The notes below the pieces were generated by a model. It did not search any database. It was not told where the DNA came from and saw nothing but the letters and a program-made list of their open reading frames with translations. Positions 31,059-41,394 of a DNA stretch of 64,000 nucleotides are shown one piece after another. Where the stretch lies: assembly GCF_900497805.2 (NCBI RefSeq), contig NW_020954588.1:8122665-8186664 (forward strand), read 5' to 3'. The position numbers and the translations under genes were made by a program. Position 1 is the stretch's first letter, and the number at the start of each line of letters is the position of its first letter. This DNA comes from Vombatus ursinus. Lineage: Eukaryota > Chordata > Mammalia > Diprotodontia > Vombatidae.

Positions 31059-31440
31059 GTGGTATGTTTGTTTGTTGCTATTGTTTGTCCTTTGTCCTTT
31101 TTCCTAGAAGAAGACCATGACATCAGAGAGGAAGTGCCATGGCATGCAAATGAATTGGATGTAAGTGAGGGAGGGCTGTGCAAAGTCACCAGCATCACTT
31201 TTTCCTCCAGAGCCATCTGGGTCCAGTGGCAAGATATAGATCAGGATGACTGGAGATGGCCCTGGATGTGGTGGAAGATCTTGGCTTTCTTAAGCTAAGG
31301 TCTTTAATAGGTCTCAGTTTGACTGAAGCAAAGCCTTATTCAATGATTAAGGCTAGGTAAGAAATAAGGAAGAGAATGGTCTCTTACCTAGTCAAAAAAA
31401 TCAGTCTGGAAGGGGAAGACCCTCTGGCCAAAACAAATAT
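31059..31440 (+). repeat. Unnamed marsupial-type interspersed repeat
   Basis: 'gaccatgacatcagagagga', 'gcaaatgaattggatgtaag', 'gggctgtgcaaagtcaccag', 'tggcaagatatagatcagga' and 'attaaggctaggtaagaaat'. A second, shorter copy lies at 44490-44600. The open frame 31059-31298 is well kept but the second copy is not open, so I read it as repeat sequence, not a gene. I cannot name the family. Confidence 0.6.
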
Positions 31441-31574
31441 AATTGCTATTTACATTAACTCTAAGCTAATGAGGCCCAAACCATGACCAAGTGGGGCTTG
31501 GCTTGGGACCTATTGTTGGCCAGTCAACGTGAGCCAGAGTTATTTGGGTTTAAGGCATGGTCCTTAATGGAAAA

Positions 31575-31722
31575 ATAAAAGAAAGGAAGGAAGAAAGAAG
31601 GAAGGAAGGAAAGAAAGGAAGGAGAGGAAGAAAGGAAGGAAAGAAAGGAAGGAAGGAAGGAAGAAAGGAAGGAGAGAAGAAAGGAAGAAAGGAAGGAAAG
31701 AAGGAAGGAAGGAAGAAGCTGT
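31575..31722. repeat. (GAAG)n microsatellite
   Basis: About 150 bp of purine-only GAAG/GGAA/GAAA units. The Lys/Arg/Glu and Phe/Leu/Ser/Pro open frames across it are artefacts. Confidence 0.95.
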
Positions 31723-32944
31723 GCTGGGTTTCCAATGGGTTTGTTGGCTTATGTTTATAGTGAATACCCCAAAGTGGGATATCCAGGAATCCCAATTTAT
31801 GTTTTTTGTTGCCTTTGGATACACTATTAAACCAACTCTGCCAACTCCATCATTCAACTCTTTGAAGAGAACCTAACCAGTGAGCCTCTTCCTTCTACCT
31901 CACCCCCTCCTTTGGTTGTAATCTCTTTATCTCTTATGGTTTCATTTCCAGTGATAACATGGTTTTGGTTCAGATCCTCTAGTAGTGTGTTAATGTGTTA
32001 GTTATTGGATAAAGATTATATACTTAAAGTGAATCAATAGTTAAATTCATATTTGTAGATGGTCTAAGAACCATGCAATTCTTAGAATCTTCTGCCCCTC
32101 TTTCCTCTACTCATTCCCTGTCATAGCAGAAGCGTGGGTTGTTTTATTTGGAGTCTCTCTCATGGGTTACTGTGGTCAAAAAGCTGATCATAGTGTTCAG
32201 AGAGAACTCATTGCTAAAGCAATTCAACCCAGTGTAGTGCTAGTGCTATGCAAGATCAAGCCCCTTTTTTCAGTCAAGCTGATCAAATTTAGCTGCAAAG
32301 CCTATTTCTGAAGAATATGTATCAATACTTAATGGAGTGTCAGCTCAATCTTTAGTCTTTCTCCCTGGATCATATTTTTTTTTATAATTGTTCAGGCTTT
32401 GTGTTATGCTTTCAGAGTTGTAATGTTTAATGTAATGCTTAATATCATATCCTCTATTTCCTTAACTTGATATCAATATTTCCTGTTGCTCAGTAATGAA
32501 AAATAAAATGTTTACAACCTATCTGTAGATCTGGGGTGCTTTTTGAAAGCTTGTGGGTTCTTTATCTTTCTGTTCTCAAATCACTGGAACTTATGAATCA
32601 CCCATTTACCCCAAACATATTTCAAACTTGGCTAGCTCTGATCAGTTGATTTTTTCAAAGCATTTGTCTTCAGCAGACCCAGAGGGTTTCTATTATGCTG
32701 TACCTCGTTTGGGGCATTTCTAGTCCTTTTCTGATCCTGCTCCTTTCAAGAGAGAATTGAAGCAAAAAAAAGGCTATAGATAGAAGATTCATTAGAGAAT
32801 GAATGGATGTTGTCCCCCTCCCCAGTTTTAATGGTTTCCATTTCATCAACTGCATGTTTTTACTTACAGCTTCTAGCAGGTCAAAGGGGGAATTTGACAC
32901 AATCGTTAATCTCTCTCTCTCTTTTTGTTCTTAAAAAATATAAA
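31723..32944. other. Unique DNA
   Basis: About 1.2 kb with no recognised gene or repeat beyond a short (CT)n at 32909-32923. Confidence 0.45.
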
Positions 32945-33060
32945 GGATCTGGTACATTTTTAAATTCCAGGGAAGTCATACCCATTCTTCAAGTGGGTAA
33001 ACTGGGCCAGACAGGTTAATAGACTTATCAAAGGGATGTGCAGCAAATGAATAGTGGAAT
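32945..33060 (-). mobile_element. MIR-like fragment (minus)
   Basis: 'cttcaagtgggtaaactgg' resembles a reversed MIR core; weak. Confidence 0.4.
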
Positions 33061-33394
33061 TGACCAAAGAACAAGGGTGTCCTAGCACATTGTCACAGCC
33101 AGATTGAACTCTCATGTTCTTGATGTGCCTGTTTTTTTTGGGAAACAGGATACTTTTCATGCTTTAAATGAAAATAACCTTTCATCAGTCACTTCACTGC
33201 TTTCTGAGTAGATAGAGGTTTGATTGGAAGTACAGTCAATTCAGTTCTCTTTCAAGTTGACCTCAGGACCCTTAATCCATAAGGATGTCATACTGAAGTA
33301 CTGAAAAAACAGTAACGAGAGCCACAAATTTTCTGGGACAGTATCTTCTTCCCTTGACATCTTCCCTGCCTTTTATTGGTGATCGAACTTTTTG
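33061..33394. other. Unique DNA
   Basis: No recognised feature. Confidence 0.35.
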
Positions 33395-33660
33395 AGGGGC
33401 AGCCATGGTGTAATAACTAGAGTGATGGACCTACAACCAGGGGAGGCCTGAGTTCAAATCCCATTTCTGATGATTACTAACAGTGTGACCAAGGGTAAAT
33501 CATTTAATTTTTTGCTGAACCTCAGTTTCTCCATCTGTGGAATGAAGATAATCACACCTATAGAGCTTACTTCCTAGTACTTAGCGATAGTCTCAATGGG
33601 ATAATGTGTTTAAGGCACTTTGCCAACTTTAAAATGTTATAAAATGTCAGTCATTATTAA
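33395..33660 (+). mobile_element. tRNA/CORE-type SINE (plus), full length
   Basis: 'ggggcagccatggtgtaat' head, 'cctgagttcaaatcccattt', 'gaacctcagtttctccatct' and distal 'aaaatgtcagtcattattaa'. Long MIR/THER1-type layout with a tRNA-like start. Confidence 0.8.
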
Positions 33661-33949
33661 TGAAACCCCAACAGTAAAGCCCTTCCAGTATTCAAAGAGA
33701 CATAGTCACTTCCACATGATTATACCAGTTTAATCCAATTCCCCCTTTTCCTGCAAGGTAAGCTTTTATGAGCAGGGGCCAATGAAGCAAAAATATCAGT
33801 TAATCTTTAAACTGAATTCGTGTGCTATGTTACAGTTTGTGGGTATAAAGCACCCTGGCTGCCCTTTGGGAATTATGGACTGACTGGTGGGACTTCCTTT
33901 TTAGCTGAGGCACGGGCTGGGTCATTAAAACACAGTACAAAGCACCTGG
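33661..33949. other. Unique DNA
   Basis: No recognised feature. Confidence 0.35.
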
Positions 33950-34230
33950 CTGAGTAACGGATGATTGCAATAGACCAGCATGGATTCAGGAAGGGTAAAA
34001 ATGATGCTCTCGAACTTGTCAGAAGTCCTTGAAAGGAAGCAGTGGATAAAAGGGACCAGTGGCTATAATTTATTTAGACTTTCCTGAGGCTTTTGATAAA
34101 GTCCTTCATAAGAAGGAAAGTTGGTAACCATGGAGCGAACTGTGTATAGTGCCGTCAAGGATTAAAACCTGATTAGGAGATGGAAAGCCTGGAGTTGGAA
34201 ATAGATTTTTCAGCATGGCTGTGTCAGGGC
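33950..34230 (+). mobile_element. CR1/L3 LINE reverse-transcriptase fragment
   Basis: 'agcatggattcaggaagggt' corresponds to the CR1/L3 HGFRKGK block, and 'ggcttttgataaagtccttc' to the (S)(K)AFDKVLHK block that follows the first catalytic Asp region. Several frame changes separate the blocks. The fragment covers only the central reverse-transcriptase part. Confidence 0.7.
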
Positions 34231-34429
34231 CCACAAAGGAATCTCATCAACACAGCCTGTGATTTCTGAGTTCTGTGATTTGGGGGACAATGAAGTTCTT
34301 CCCCACTTTCTGTTTTGGTCTCTGTTTTTCTATGTTTCCAATTAGGAGACTACAGAACCTTAAGCCAGAGAGATCTCATAGCTTGCTATCTTTTTTCCTT
34401 TCTCCTTTGAGATTATGGCATGTAATCTT

Positions 34430-34530
34430 TTATTAACTATGTGACCTTGGACAAGTCACTCCCCTTCACTTGCTGGGCCTTGGCTTCCTTATCTTTCAAA
34501 AGGGTGGGTTAAGATAGATTGGTCATGGAA
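34430..34530 (+). mobile_element. MIR fragment (plus)
   Basis: 'ctatgtgaccttggacaagt' and 'gggccttggcttccttatct'. Confidence 0.65.
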
Positions 34531-35409
34531 TGATCAAAAGTAGTCTATAAATCCTTAAGCAAACCCACAGATAAGCAAATATATCTTCTGAATACTGAAT
34601 AAATATTGTCACATCCACAAATGTATTACTATTTTTCAAATAGATATGTATATGTACATATTTATACATATGCTAATGTGATTCATAAATAAAATCTCAT
34701 TTAAAAGCATTGCTGAATTTGCAGTAGCTTTTTGTCATCATGCGTCTTCTCTGTCAAAGATTCCATTAATTTTTTTTACATGAAAAAGGGATTCATTCTT
34801 TTACTTAATGATTCCAAGATTTCAGCTCAGACATTATTCTACAATCTAAGACCGTAAAATCCTCTAAGTCACTAGGAAAATTAGAATCATAACCACTTGA
34901 GGGACTTTAGATGATATGGTAATGGTCGCCAATAGAAGGCAGGGAAGATGGTAACATGGACCTTTGGAGGCACTCTAGGTAGAGCAGTGAAGGAGTAAAG
35001 GTAATCTTGGACCCCCTCTCCTGCCCTCCCCATCATTTAGGCCTAGGTCTTTGGTTTGGTGTTTTCATGGCTCCTGGACCTGCTGAGTGGGGAACCTCTC
35101 AGGTTTCTGCCAACCCATTTCTTTAATCACTACCATGGCCCTACTCCGTTGAATTTGACCTTTCCTATACCCTTTGTGTTAGGGTAAGACTTTTTAGGCT
35201 TATAAAGTAACGATGAGCTCATCTGATAAATTAATCCATGCCAATGTATTGACAGGAGAGATGTAGAGTATCAGCACCCTTTCTCAGAGCCCAGGGAAAT
35301 GTGTGCATTTCTGCAGTTGCCTTTTGGAGACAGTCTTCACTCACTTTGATTTTCCAACACAAAGCAGCATCTACTTTTATAGTGGGAATTTCAGGCCAGG
35401 CAGGATCAC
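34531..35409. other. Unique DNA
   Basis: No recognised gene or repeat apart from a short TATG-type run near 34640-34675. A minus-strand open frame at 35231-35416 has no recognisable domain. Confidence 0.4.
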
Positions 35410-35580
35410 AGATCATAGAATACAGAAGCTGGGAATGATGTTGCAGAGGGTTTAGTCAAATTCCTCCATTTTAACAGACAGGGAAACTGAGACCCAAAGA
35501 ATGATAAGGTCAAGTTCACGTGGCTAGTTAGTGGCAGACCCAAGTCTAGAACCCAGATCTTCTGCTTCTCAGCTAAGCTT
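35410..35580 (-). mobile_element. MIR (minus)
   Basis: 'catagaatacagaagctggg', 'acagacagggaaactgagac' and 'ctagaacccagatcttctgc'. Confidence 0.8.
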
Positions 35581-35789
35581 TCTTTTTGTTCCTGTTCCTT
35601 AATGGGATAATTGTATTTGACCAGGGAAAGTTTATTCCATATGCGTTTGCCTTTGAGGTTAACAAAAGTTTAAATGAAACACTCATGCCTGAAGGGAAAG
35701 ATCAAATACCACTGTAGGAAGCCAAGTCATCTGGGTTTTTAGAAAGAATTGTTATTTTAACTAATGTGATTATTAGAGCTCACTTTCAA

Positions 35790-36000
35790 TGAATAAGTCA
35801 CATTTGTGTAGCACTTTCAGTTTTTTAAAACTAGAGCAACCGAGGGAATAATATTGTTCCCTACTTTATGGAGGAGAAAACGAATGATTTCTTCATCATA
35901 GAGATGAAGTAACTTAACCAAGGTCAGAAAACTAGAAAGTATGTCAGAGTTGGGACTTGAACTGTAGCTCCCGACCTAAACCTAGTACCCTTTCCGCTCT
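35790..36000 (-). mobile_element. MIR-family SINE (minus), long
   Basis: 'cacatttgtgtagcactttc' opening, 'atggaggagaaaacgaatga', 'cttaaccaaggtcagaaaac' and 'gagttgggacttgaactgta'. Confidence 0.7.
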
Positions 36001-36014
36001 CCCATGCTTATATT

Positions 36015-36170
36015 GTTATGGTGTTCTAAGGTTATGAAGAACTTTCCTCTTAACAACCCTGTGAGGCAGGTAGTGAAAGTATTATTATAACCATTTTTGT
36101 GGATGATTTGTCTGATGTCATACAGCAAGTGAGTGACAAAGTCCAAACCCAAGCCCTCTGGGGCTTTCCA
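36015..36170 (-). mobile_element. MIR-family SINE (minus)
   Basis: 'aacaaccctgtgaggcaggt', 'gatgtcatacagcaagtgag' and 'gtccaaacccaagccctctg'. Confidence 0.7.
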
Positions 36171-36264
36171 TTACATCATGATAATTCAACTATTGAATGT
36201 AGCCTTATTTTTAGAGAGCACCAAATTTAACCCTTTAAATGTAACAGCATTCATGACGGCTTCA

Positions 36265-36395
36265 AGATGGAAGATTGACTCTTGGGCAAATCTCTTAACT
36301 TCCCTAGTCCTCAGTTTCCACATCTGAAAAATGTATGATCTTATATTCTTATTATCTGATGTAGCAAGAAGCAAGTCTTTTCTGTCCAAGTTGGG
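36265..36395 (+). mobile_element. MIR 3' fragment (plus)
   Basis: 'gggcaaatctcttaacttcc' and 'gtcctcagtttccacatctg' belong to the MIR CORE. Confidence 0.6.
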
Positions 36396-36884
36396 TAAAT
36401 CTAAAGAATGACCTTCCTTGCTCCTCCCCAGGGAATTCCCTAAGCTTCTACAATGATGTAACTGACCAGGAGATTGGGGTCTGAATGAAAGGGCTTTAGC
36501 GTGGGGCTCCGAGGCAACTGGTTACGTTTACTTTGGACTAGAGAAGAGTATTTCTTGCTATCTTAATAAAGAATGTCAAGATAATGCAATGTTCAGATAA
36601 AGATCACAAGGAAAATGCAACTTCATTGGCAATTGCTGTCTGCATTCATTGGTATTTTCTCAGTTCTAAACTTGGGTTTCATAGCTGAAGTTTTTCCATA
36701 GAAAGCGAGAAGGTTATGAACCAAAAACTTAGCTTGATTATCCAAGGGCATGTGGTTCTCAACCCTGATTCTTATTAGACTGAATCATTTATAATTATGA
36801 AAAGGACTGCATATGGCTCATGGGGCACTTGAGGAAAGCAGTTGTTTTCTTGTAAAAATTGAGTTGAATTCAACAGACACGTGT
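36396..36884. other. Unique DNA
   Basis: No recognised feature. Confidence 0.4.
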
Positions 36885-37150
36885 AATAATAATAACAATA
36901 ATTAGCACCTACATAATAATTTGAAGTTTTTCGAAGAATTTTTGTTTGTTGTCTTACAATAGCTGTAGGAAGTGCATGCTATTTTGATCTCAATTTTACA
37001 GATGATATTTTGATCTCAGTTTTACAGATGAAGAAACTAAGGCCAGGAAAGGATAAATCACTTGATAGTGGTCACACAGCCAGTAAGTGTCTAAGGCAGG
37101 ATTTGAACTCAGTTCTTCCAGATTCAGCACCCTTATCTACAGCACTGCCT
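36885..37150 (-). mobile_element. MIR-family SINE (minus) with internal tandem duplication
   Basis: 'caattttacagatgat', 'agaaactaaggccaggaaag', 'agtggtcacacagccagtaa' and 'ggatttgaactcagttcttc'. The unit attttgatctca(a/g)ttttacagatg occurs twice, at 36981-37004 and 37007-37030. Confidence 0.8.
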
Positions 37151-37240
37151 ACAGCCTACTGAGTGCCCATTCTGCATGCCACTGGGTTGGGTGTTTTCGG
37201 GGCTACAGAGATGAATGAGACCTGGCCATTGTGCCTGGCC
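37151..37240 (+). repeat. Ancient interspersed repeat (unassigned class), fragment
   Basis: 'gcctactgagtgcccattct' and 'ggggctacagagatgaatga' resemble the 29515-29935 family start. Confidence 0.45.
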
Positions 37241-37669
37241 ACTCGAGGATGTCGTTGAGTCCTGTGCAGAAGGCCATGGTTGATTGGGGGCTTGACTGCT
37301 TACTAGGGTTTTTTGTTGGTTAGTTTTTTGTTTGTTTGTTTGTTTTAGTTTGTGTTTTATAGGAGGACAGGAAATCAAGGTTTTGCTGAAATGAGCAGTT
37401 AAGAGTGTGAAGGTAAAGAGTCATATTGATTATGGGAAGTTTCCCAATCATCTTGCTCATTCTCTTAGCTTACAGAACTGAGCAAAACAGTGAAGTCGGT
37501 GAAATTTGGGTTTGGTACTCCCCCTGTTTTTCTTTCTTCATCCCCTTGGACACTTCCCTTTAGCCCCAATCCTTTCTCTTCCCTCCTCCACCCCTCATCA
37601 CCCATTGCCATATCATCTCAAGTGCCCAAAGCCCTCACCATCTAAAGGCTCCTGGACTACACCAACTCG
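37241..37669. other. Unique DNA
   Basis: No recognised gene; (GTTT)n stretch at 37320-37345 and a C-rich stretch near 37570-37600. Confidence 0.4.
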
Positions 37670-37764
37670 TGGGGGCAGCTGGGTGGCGCCATAGTGCATA
37701 GAGCGCTGGGCCTGGAGTGAGGAAAACATGGGTTCAAATGTGGTCTTAGATACTAGCTATGTGA
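37670..37764 (+). mobile_element. tRNA-headed SINE, 3'-truncated
   Basis: Begins 'gggggcagctgggtggcgcc', keeps 'gagcgctgggcctggagtg' and 'ggttcaaatgtggtcttag', then stops at 'agctatgtga' exactly where a second SINE starts. Confidence 0.85.
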
Positions 37765-37995
37765 GGCAGCTAGGTGGCACAGTGACTGGAGCACTGGGCC
37801 TGGAGTCAGGAAGACTCATCTTACTGAGTTCAAATTTGGGCTAAGATACTTACCAGCTATGTGACTCTGGGCAAGTTACTTCACCTTGTTTGCCTTAGTT
37901 TTCTCATCTGTAAAATGAGCTGGAAAAGAAAGCAGCAAAGCACTTCAGTATCTTTGTCAAGAGAATCCCAAATGGGCTCAGAACTGAACAACAGG
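37765..37995 (+). mobile_element. MAR1-type tRNA/CORE-SINE
   Basis: 'ggcagctaggtggcacagtg', 'gactctgggcaagttacttc', 'gtaaaatgagctggaaaaga' and 'cagtatctttgtcaagagaa'. It sits head to tail with the truncated copy before it. Confidence 0.9.
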
Positions 37996-38519
37996 TCAGC
38001 CACATCCAGTGCTCTGTATCTTTACGTCCCACTCTGTCTCCCCCCACCCCTCCAATTGACCTGCCCTGCTTTTCATTCCTGTGGGATCTTTTTAGGTACT
38101 GGCTAGTTGATCTAAAGAATTCACTTCCAGTATGTTAATGATTGATAATGGCTGACTGTGTTTCCCTTCTGAGATAACAAAGGAATTTGAAAAGCATCCT
38201 TCCCTGCCTAACCCCAAAGAGTGTGAAATGTGGGAATTCTAGTGGGGGACTTTTTGGGCGTGGGATAGCTCTGTTCAAATCACACTTCACAGACACCTGC
38301 CTCTTTCAGTTACTTGTAAGGTAAGCATTACTATTAGGTTATTACTGATTCGTTATTTTGCCTTACTTTAAAACAATTTTGCAAGACCAAATCACATAGA
38401 AAAATGTAAAACGTTTTTGCTCATTCTTTCCTTCCCCCGATCAAAAAGCATTTATTAAGGACGTAACTGAAAAGTCTTGAGTAAAATGTTTAGGGAGATA
38501 CAACACTATAGGACAGAGT
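37996..38519. other. Unique DNA
   Basis: No recognised feature. Confidence 0.4.
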
Positions 38520-39480
38520 CTCTACAATCTGGTGCTTTAATGCTTTGATTGATTTCATTGGTGTGGATACATCCTTCACTCATGCAGATAGCAATCCATC
38601 TGTGGGATTCTTTGCCATGTTCTCTTATAAATCATCCATAGAGAGTCTACTTAATGAACTGGAGGCCTTTCTCTGGGTCTTAAAATATTTTAAGAAATTC
38701 CAGTGCAACACATGAACTGTCCAGCTATTAACCCTGGCCCACTACAACACTTCTTGGGTTCAAGTCACTATTGGTGACATATTGTCACATTCTGATACCC
38801 ATTATTCATTTTTCTATTGCCCTTTGGGCAACTTGCAATTTTGGTTCCTCTGAGTGCATGATGTTCAATGTTTCAAAACCATACAGCACCACTAGCAGAA
38901 TATTGTTGCTTTAAAAAAAATGCATGTTGGCAGCAGGGAACAGTTGCAGATAATTGAATGCATTGTGTCATTTCCCAAATGTGATCCAACCCAATATCAT
39001 CCTCCTGCTCAGTTTTGGGTCCAGATACTTGACAATTTGCATTGGATTTCCAAGGTAAACGAGCTGATGGATTAACTAAGTAGGCTGCCATCTAGCTTCT
39101 TATCATATACAGGACAATATGGACTCTTTATCCACCTTGTATTTTGCATGTGGTTGACTAAGCTCTTTTTCATGACTGTAGTTCTCATTGAGAAGGCTCT
39201 ATAGTGTTCACGGTTCAATGTAATCAGCAAGATCCGACCCCAAAATAGGAACACTAACTTCAACATTTATAGGGAATACTTTATTTCAACTTGTGTAGGA
39301 TGTCCTCCATGAGAGTTCTGAACACCAGTGGTGAGAATGTCTTCTTTTTTTATGCCTCGTATCTATGTACTGTCTAAAGACATAGAAGAAAGATTCTGTG
39401 AAGGATTTCTGTGAAGGCATAGGTAAGAGTGGCATATCATGAGGAAGCATGGATGACTTGCCATCTGCACTGTTGGAGGG
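38520..39480 (-). mobile_element. RTE (BovB-clade) LINE ORF2 C-terminal fragment
   Basis: Minus-strand reading gives 'YLVNPSARLPWKSNANC' and 'EEDIGLDHIWEM'-type blocks near 38940-39080, then 'KLQVAQRAIEK' near 38830-38850, matching the RTE order after the reverse transcriptase (YLG.., then LQVTQRAMER..). The distal part toward 38530 has 'gtgggattctttgccatgtt', the reverse of a typical RTE 'RWARHV...R..D' to 'QRIPQMDC' region. Several frames are used. A tRNA/CORE SINE follows at 39495. Confidence 0.65.
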
Positions 39481-39494
39481 AGCAATCCATGAGG

Positions 39495-39700
39495 GATTCA
39501 GCATGGTGGAGGAGGGTATTGGACTTGGAATCAGGAAGATATGAGTTCGAATTCCACCTCAGATACTTACTAGTTGTGACCCTGGTCAAGTCTCTTCACC
39601 TTATTGTGCCTCAGTTTCCTCATATGTAAAATTAGGAAGTTGGACTCACAGGTCTTTTAGATCTTTTCCATCTCTAAAGCTATAATCCTATGAGATTACA
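39495..39700 (+). mobile_element. MIR-type SINE (plus)
   Basis: 'tattggacttggaatcagga', 'gagttcgaattccacctcag', 'gtgcctcagtttcctcatat' and 'ctctaaagctataatcctat'. Confidence 0.8.
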
Positions 39701-40429
39701 CATCCACTGAAATACTAAGTGGATTGTCATGGCTAAATAATTTGTCATCTAGTGGCCAAACTGCTTGCAATGAGTTTTTCTGTATTTTGCTAGGTTGTTC
39801 ATTAGATTGTAGATGTACTCTATTCTGAGGTCTAGTCCTGAAGCCTTTCCAGCTTTGGTATGAACCACGAAGAGCTGAAGAACAACTCCCTGTTACATTT
39901 AATAACATTGGGGAAGGACTTTTGAGGAGGTGGGAGATAAATCACATGCACAGATAAAATAAAAACTGTGCTTTTATGTAAGCATAAGAAGAACATAAAG
40001 TGGTATGAGATTAGCTGAGGGAGAAATAACTTCCAGCTGAAGAGATCAAAGTGTTGTATTATATTACCAAATAGAATCTATTTTGTTAGAATTTTCCTTC
40101 CAATCTTTTTTTGAATGACAATTAAATTTGTGGCAACATTTATGACTTATCAGTAGGAATCTGACATCTCATACATGAGGTTTAGGATTTTTGTGGTTTT
40201 GAGAAGTAAGGAAAAAATCATAGTTCTGACGTTACCAAAATGTTATTACCATAGAAGTGAATTTACATTTTGCTCACTTTTAGAGATGTTTGTGATGTGT
40301 GTTGGGGGAATTATGAAAGCCATTCAACCCTAGTTCCATTTCAAAAGAGCAGTCTATTTTGTTCCAGATTTTTCAGTTAATTAGTGTGACCCTCTCTCTT
40401 TCCTAAGGATAGTGTGAGATATATAAAAA
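39701..40429. other. Unique or unrecognised DNA
   Basis: No gene recognised. It may continue the RTE remnant on its left side, but I saw no conserved block. Confidence 0.35.
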
Positions 40430-41394
40430 GATTCTCGAATATATTAAAGAAAAAAGATCAAATACCTGATCCAGATTGGTTCAAACAATCATTTAAACAA
40501 ATTTTTTTTTAAAGAGAAGGAAGGCACATCACCAAAATCCTTTAATAAAACATGTGCAGTCCTGACATAAACTGGAGAAAGACAAAATAGAGAAAGAAAA
40601 TAACTAACAAATACTGATTTTGTTTGTAACAAATTTGTAACAAATACTGAAAAATACTGAAACACTGAAAAAATATTTAAAAAACCCAAATACTGATTTG
40701 CAACAAATACTGAAAAAATATTCACTATAGCTAATCTGATTTTATACTAGGAATAAAATGATGATTCAGCATTAATAATATTTTTAGCATAATTAATCAT
40801 TCTGATAACGAAAGTCACATGATTATAACAATAAATACAGAAAAATCTTTTGAAAAGTACAGCACTAATTTGTGCTGAAATGCTAAAAAAGGTGAATGTA
40901 TAAAATGAATTTTCTTTAATATCATCAAACTAATTTATCTAAAATCAAGAAGAACCATTATTTATGATGTAGAAACACTTGTAGCTCATCCAATAAGATC
41001 AGATATGAAGCAAGTGTTCCTGCTGTGTCCTTTGTTAGTTGACATAGTGCTATAAATGCTAACTTCAGCAAAATGACAGGAAAATGAATTAAAGGAATAA
41101 ACAAAGGCAAAGAAGAGGAAAAACTACTTCCTTTTACAGATGATACGGTTGTTTGCTTAGGGAACACTAGACTATCAACAGAAAATTAATCAAGACGTTG
41201 TCTTGATACTTAATAGCTTCAGTAAGATAGCAAGATAAAAAATAAATCTGTGAAAAATCATCATTATTTTGGCTTATTACTAACAAAATCCAGGAGGATG
41301 AGATAAGAAGATAAATTCCATTTAAGATATCAACAGAATGCGTTGAATATTTAAGAGTTAACTTACCAAGACATTCACAACACATACAGATTTT
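40430..41394 (+). mobile_element. L1 LINE ORF2 remnant, 5' part
   Basis: Contains decayed reverse-transcriptase blocks: 'ctgctgtgtcctttgttagt' (CPL.LVDIVL, the L1 CPLSPLLFNIVLE region), 'tttacagatgatacggttgt' (FTDDTVV, the YADD-type catalytic box, here FTDD) and 'gaatatttaagagttaactt' (EYLRVNLPR, the L1 KYLGI.L.R block). Many stops lie between blocks. A degenerate AT-rich repeat (40600-40730) built on 'aacaaatactgaaaaa' sits in it. Continued at 42386. Confidence 0.8.

Noticed and set aside
31550-31857. Open frames across 31550-31857
   Set aside because: Same cause: a (GAAG)n tract read in several frames.
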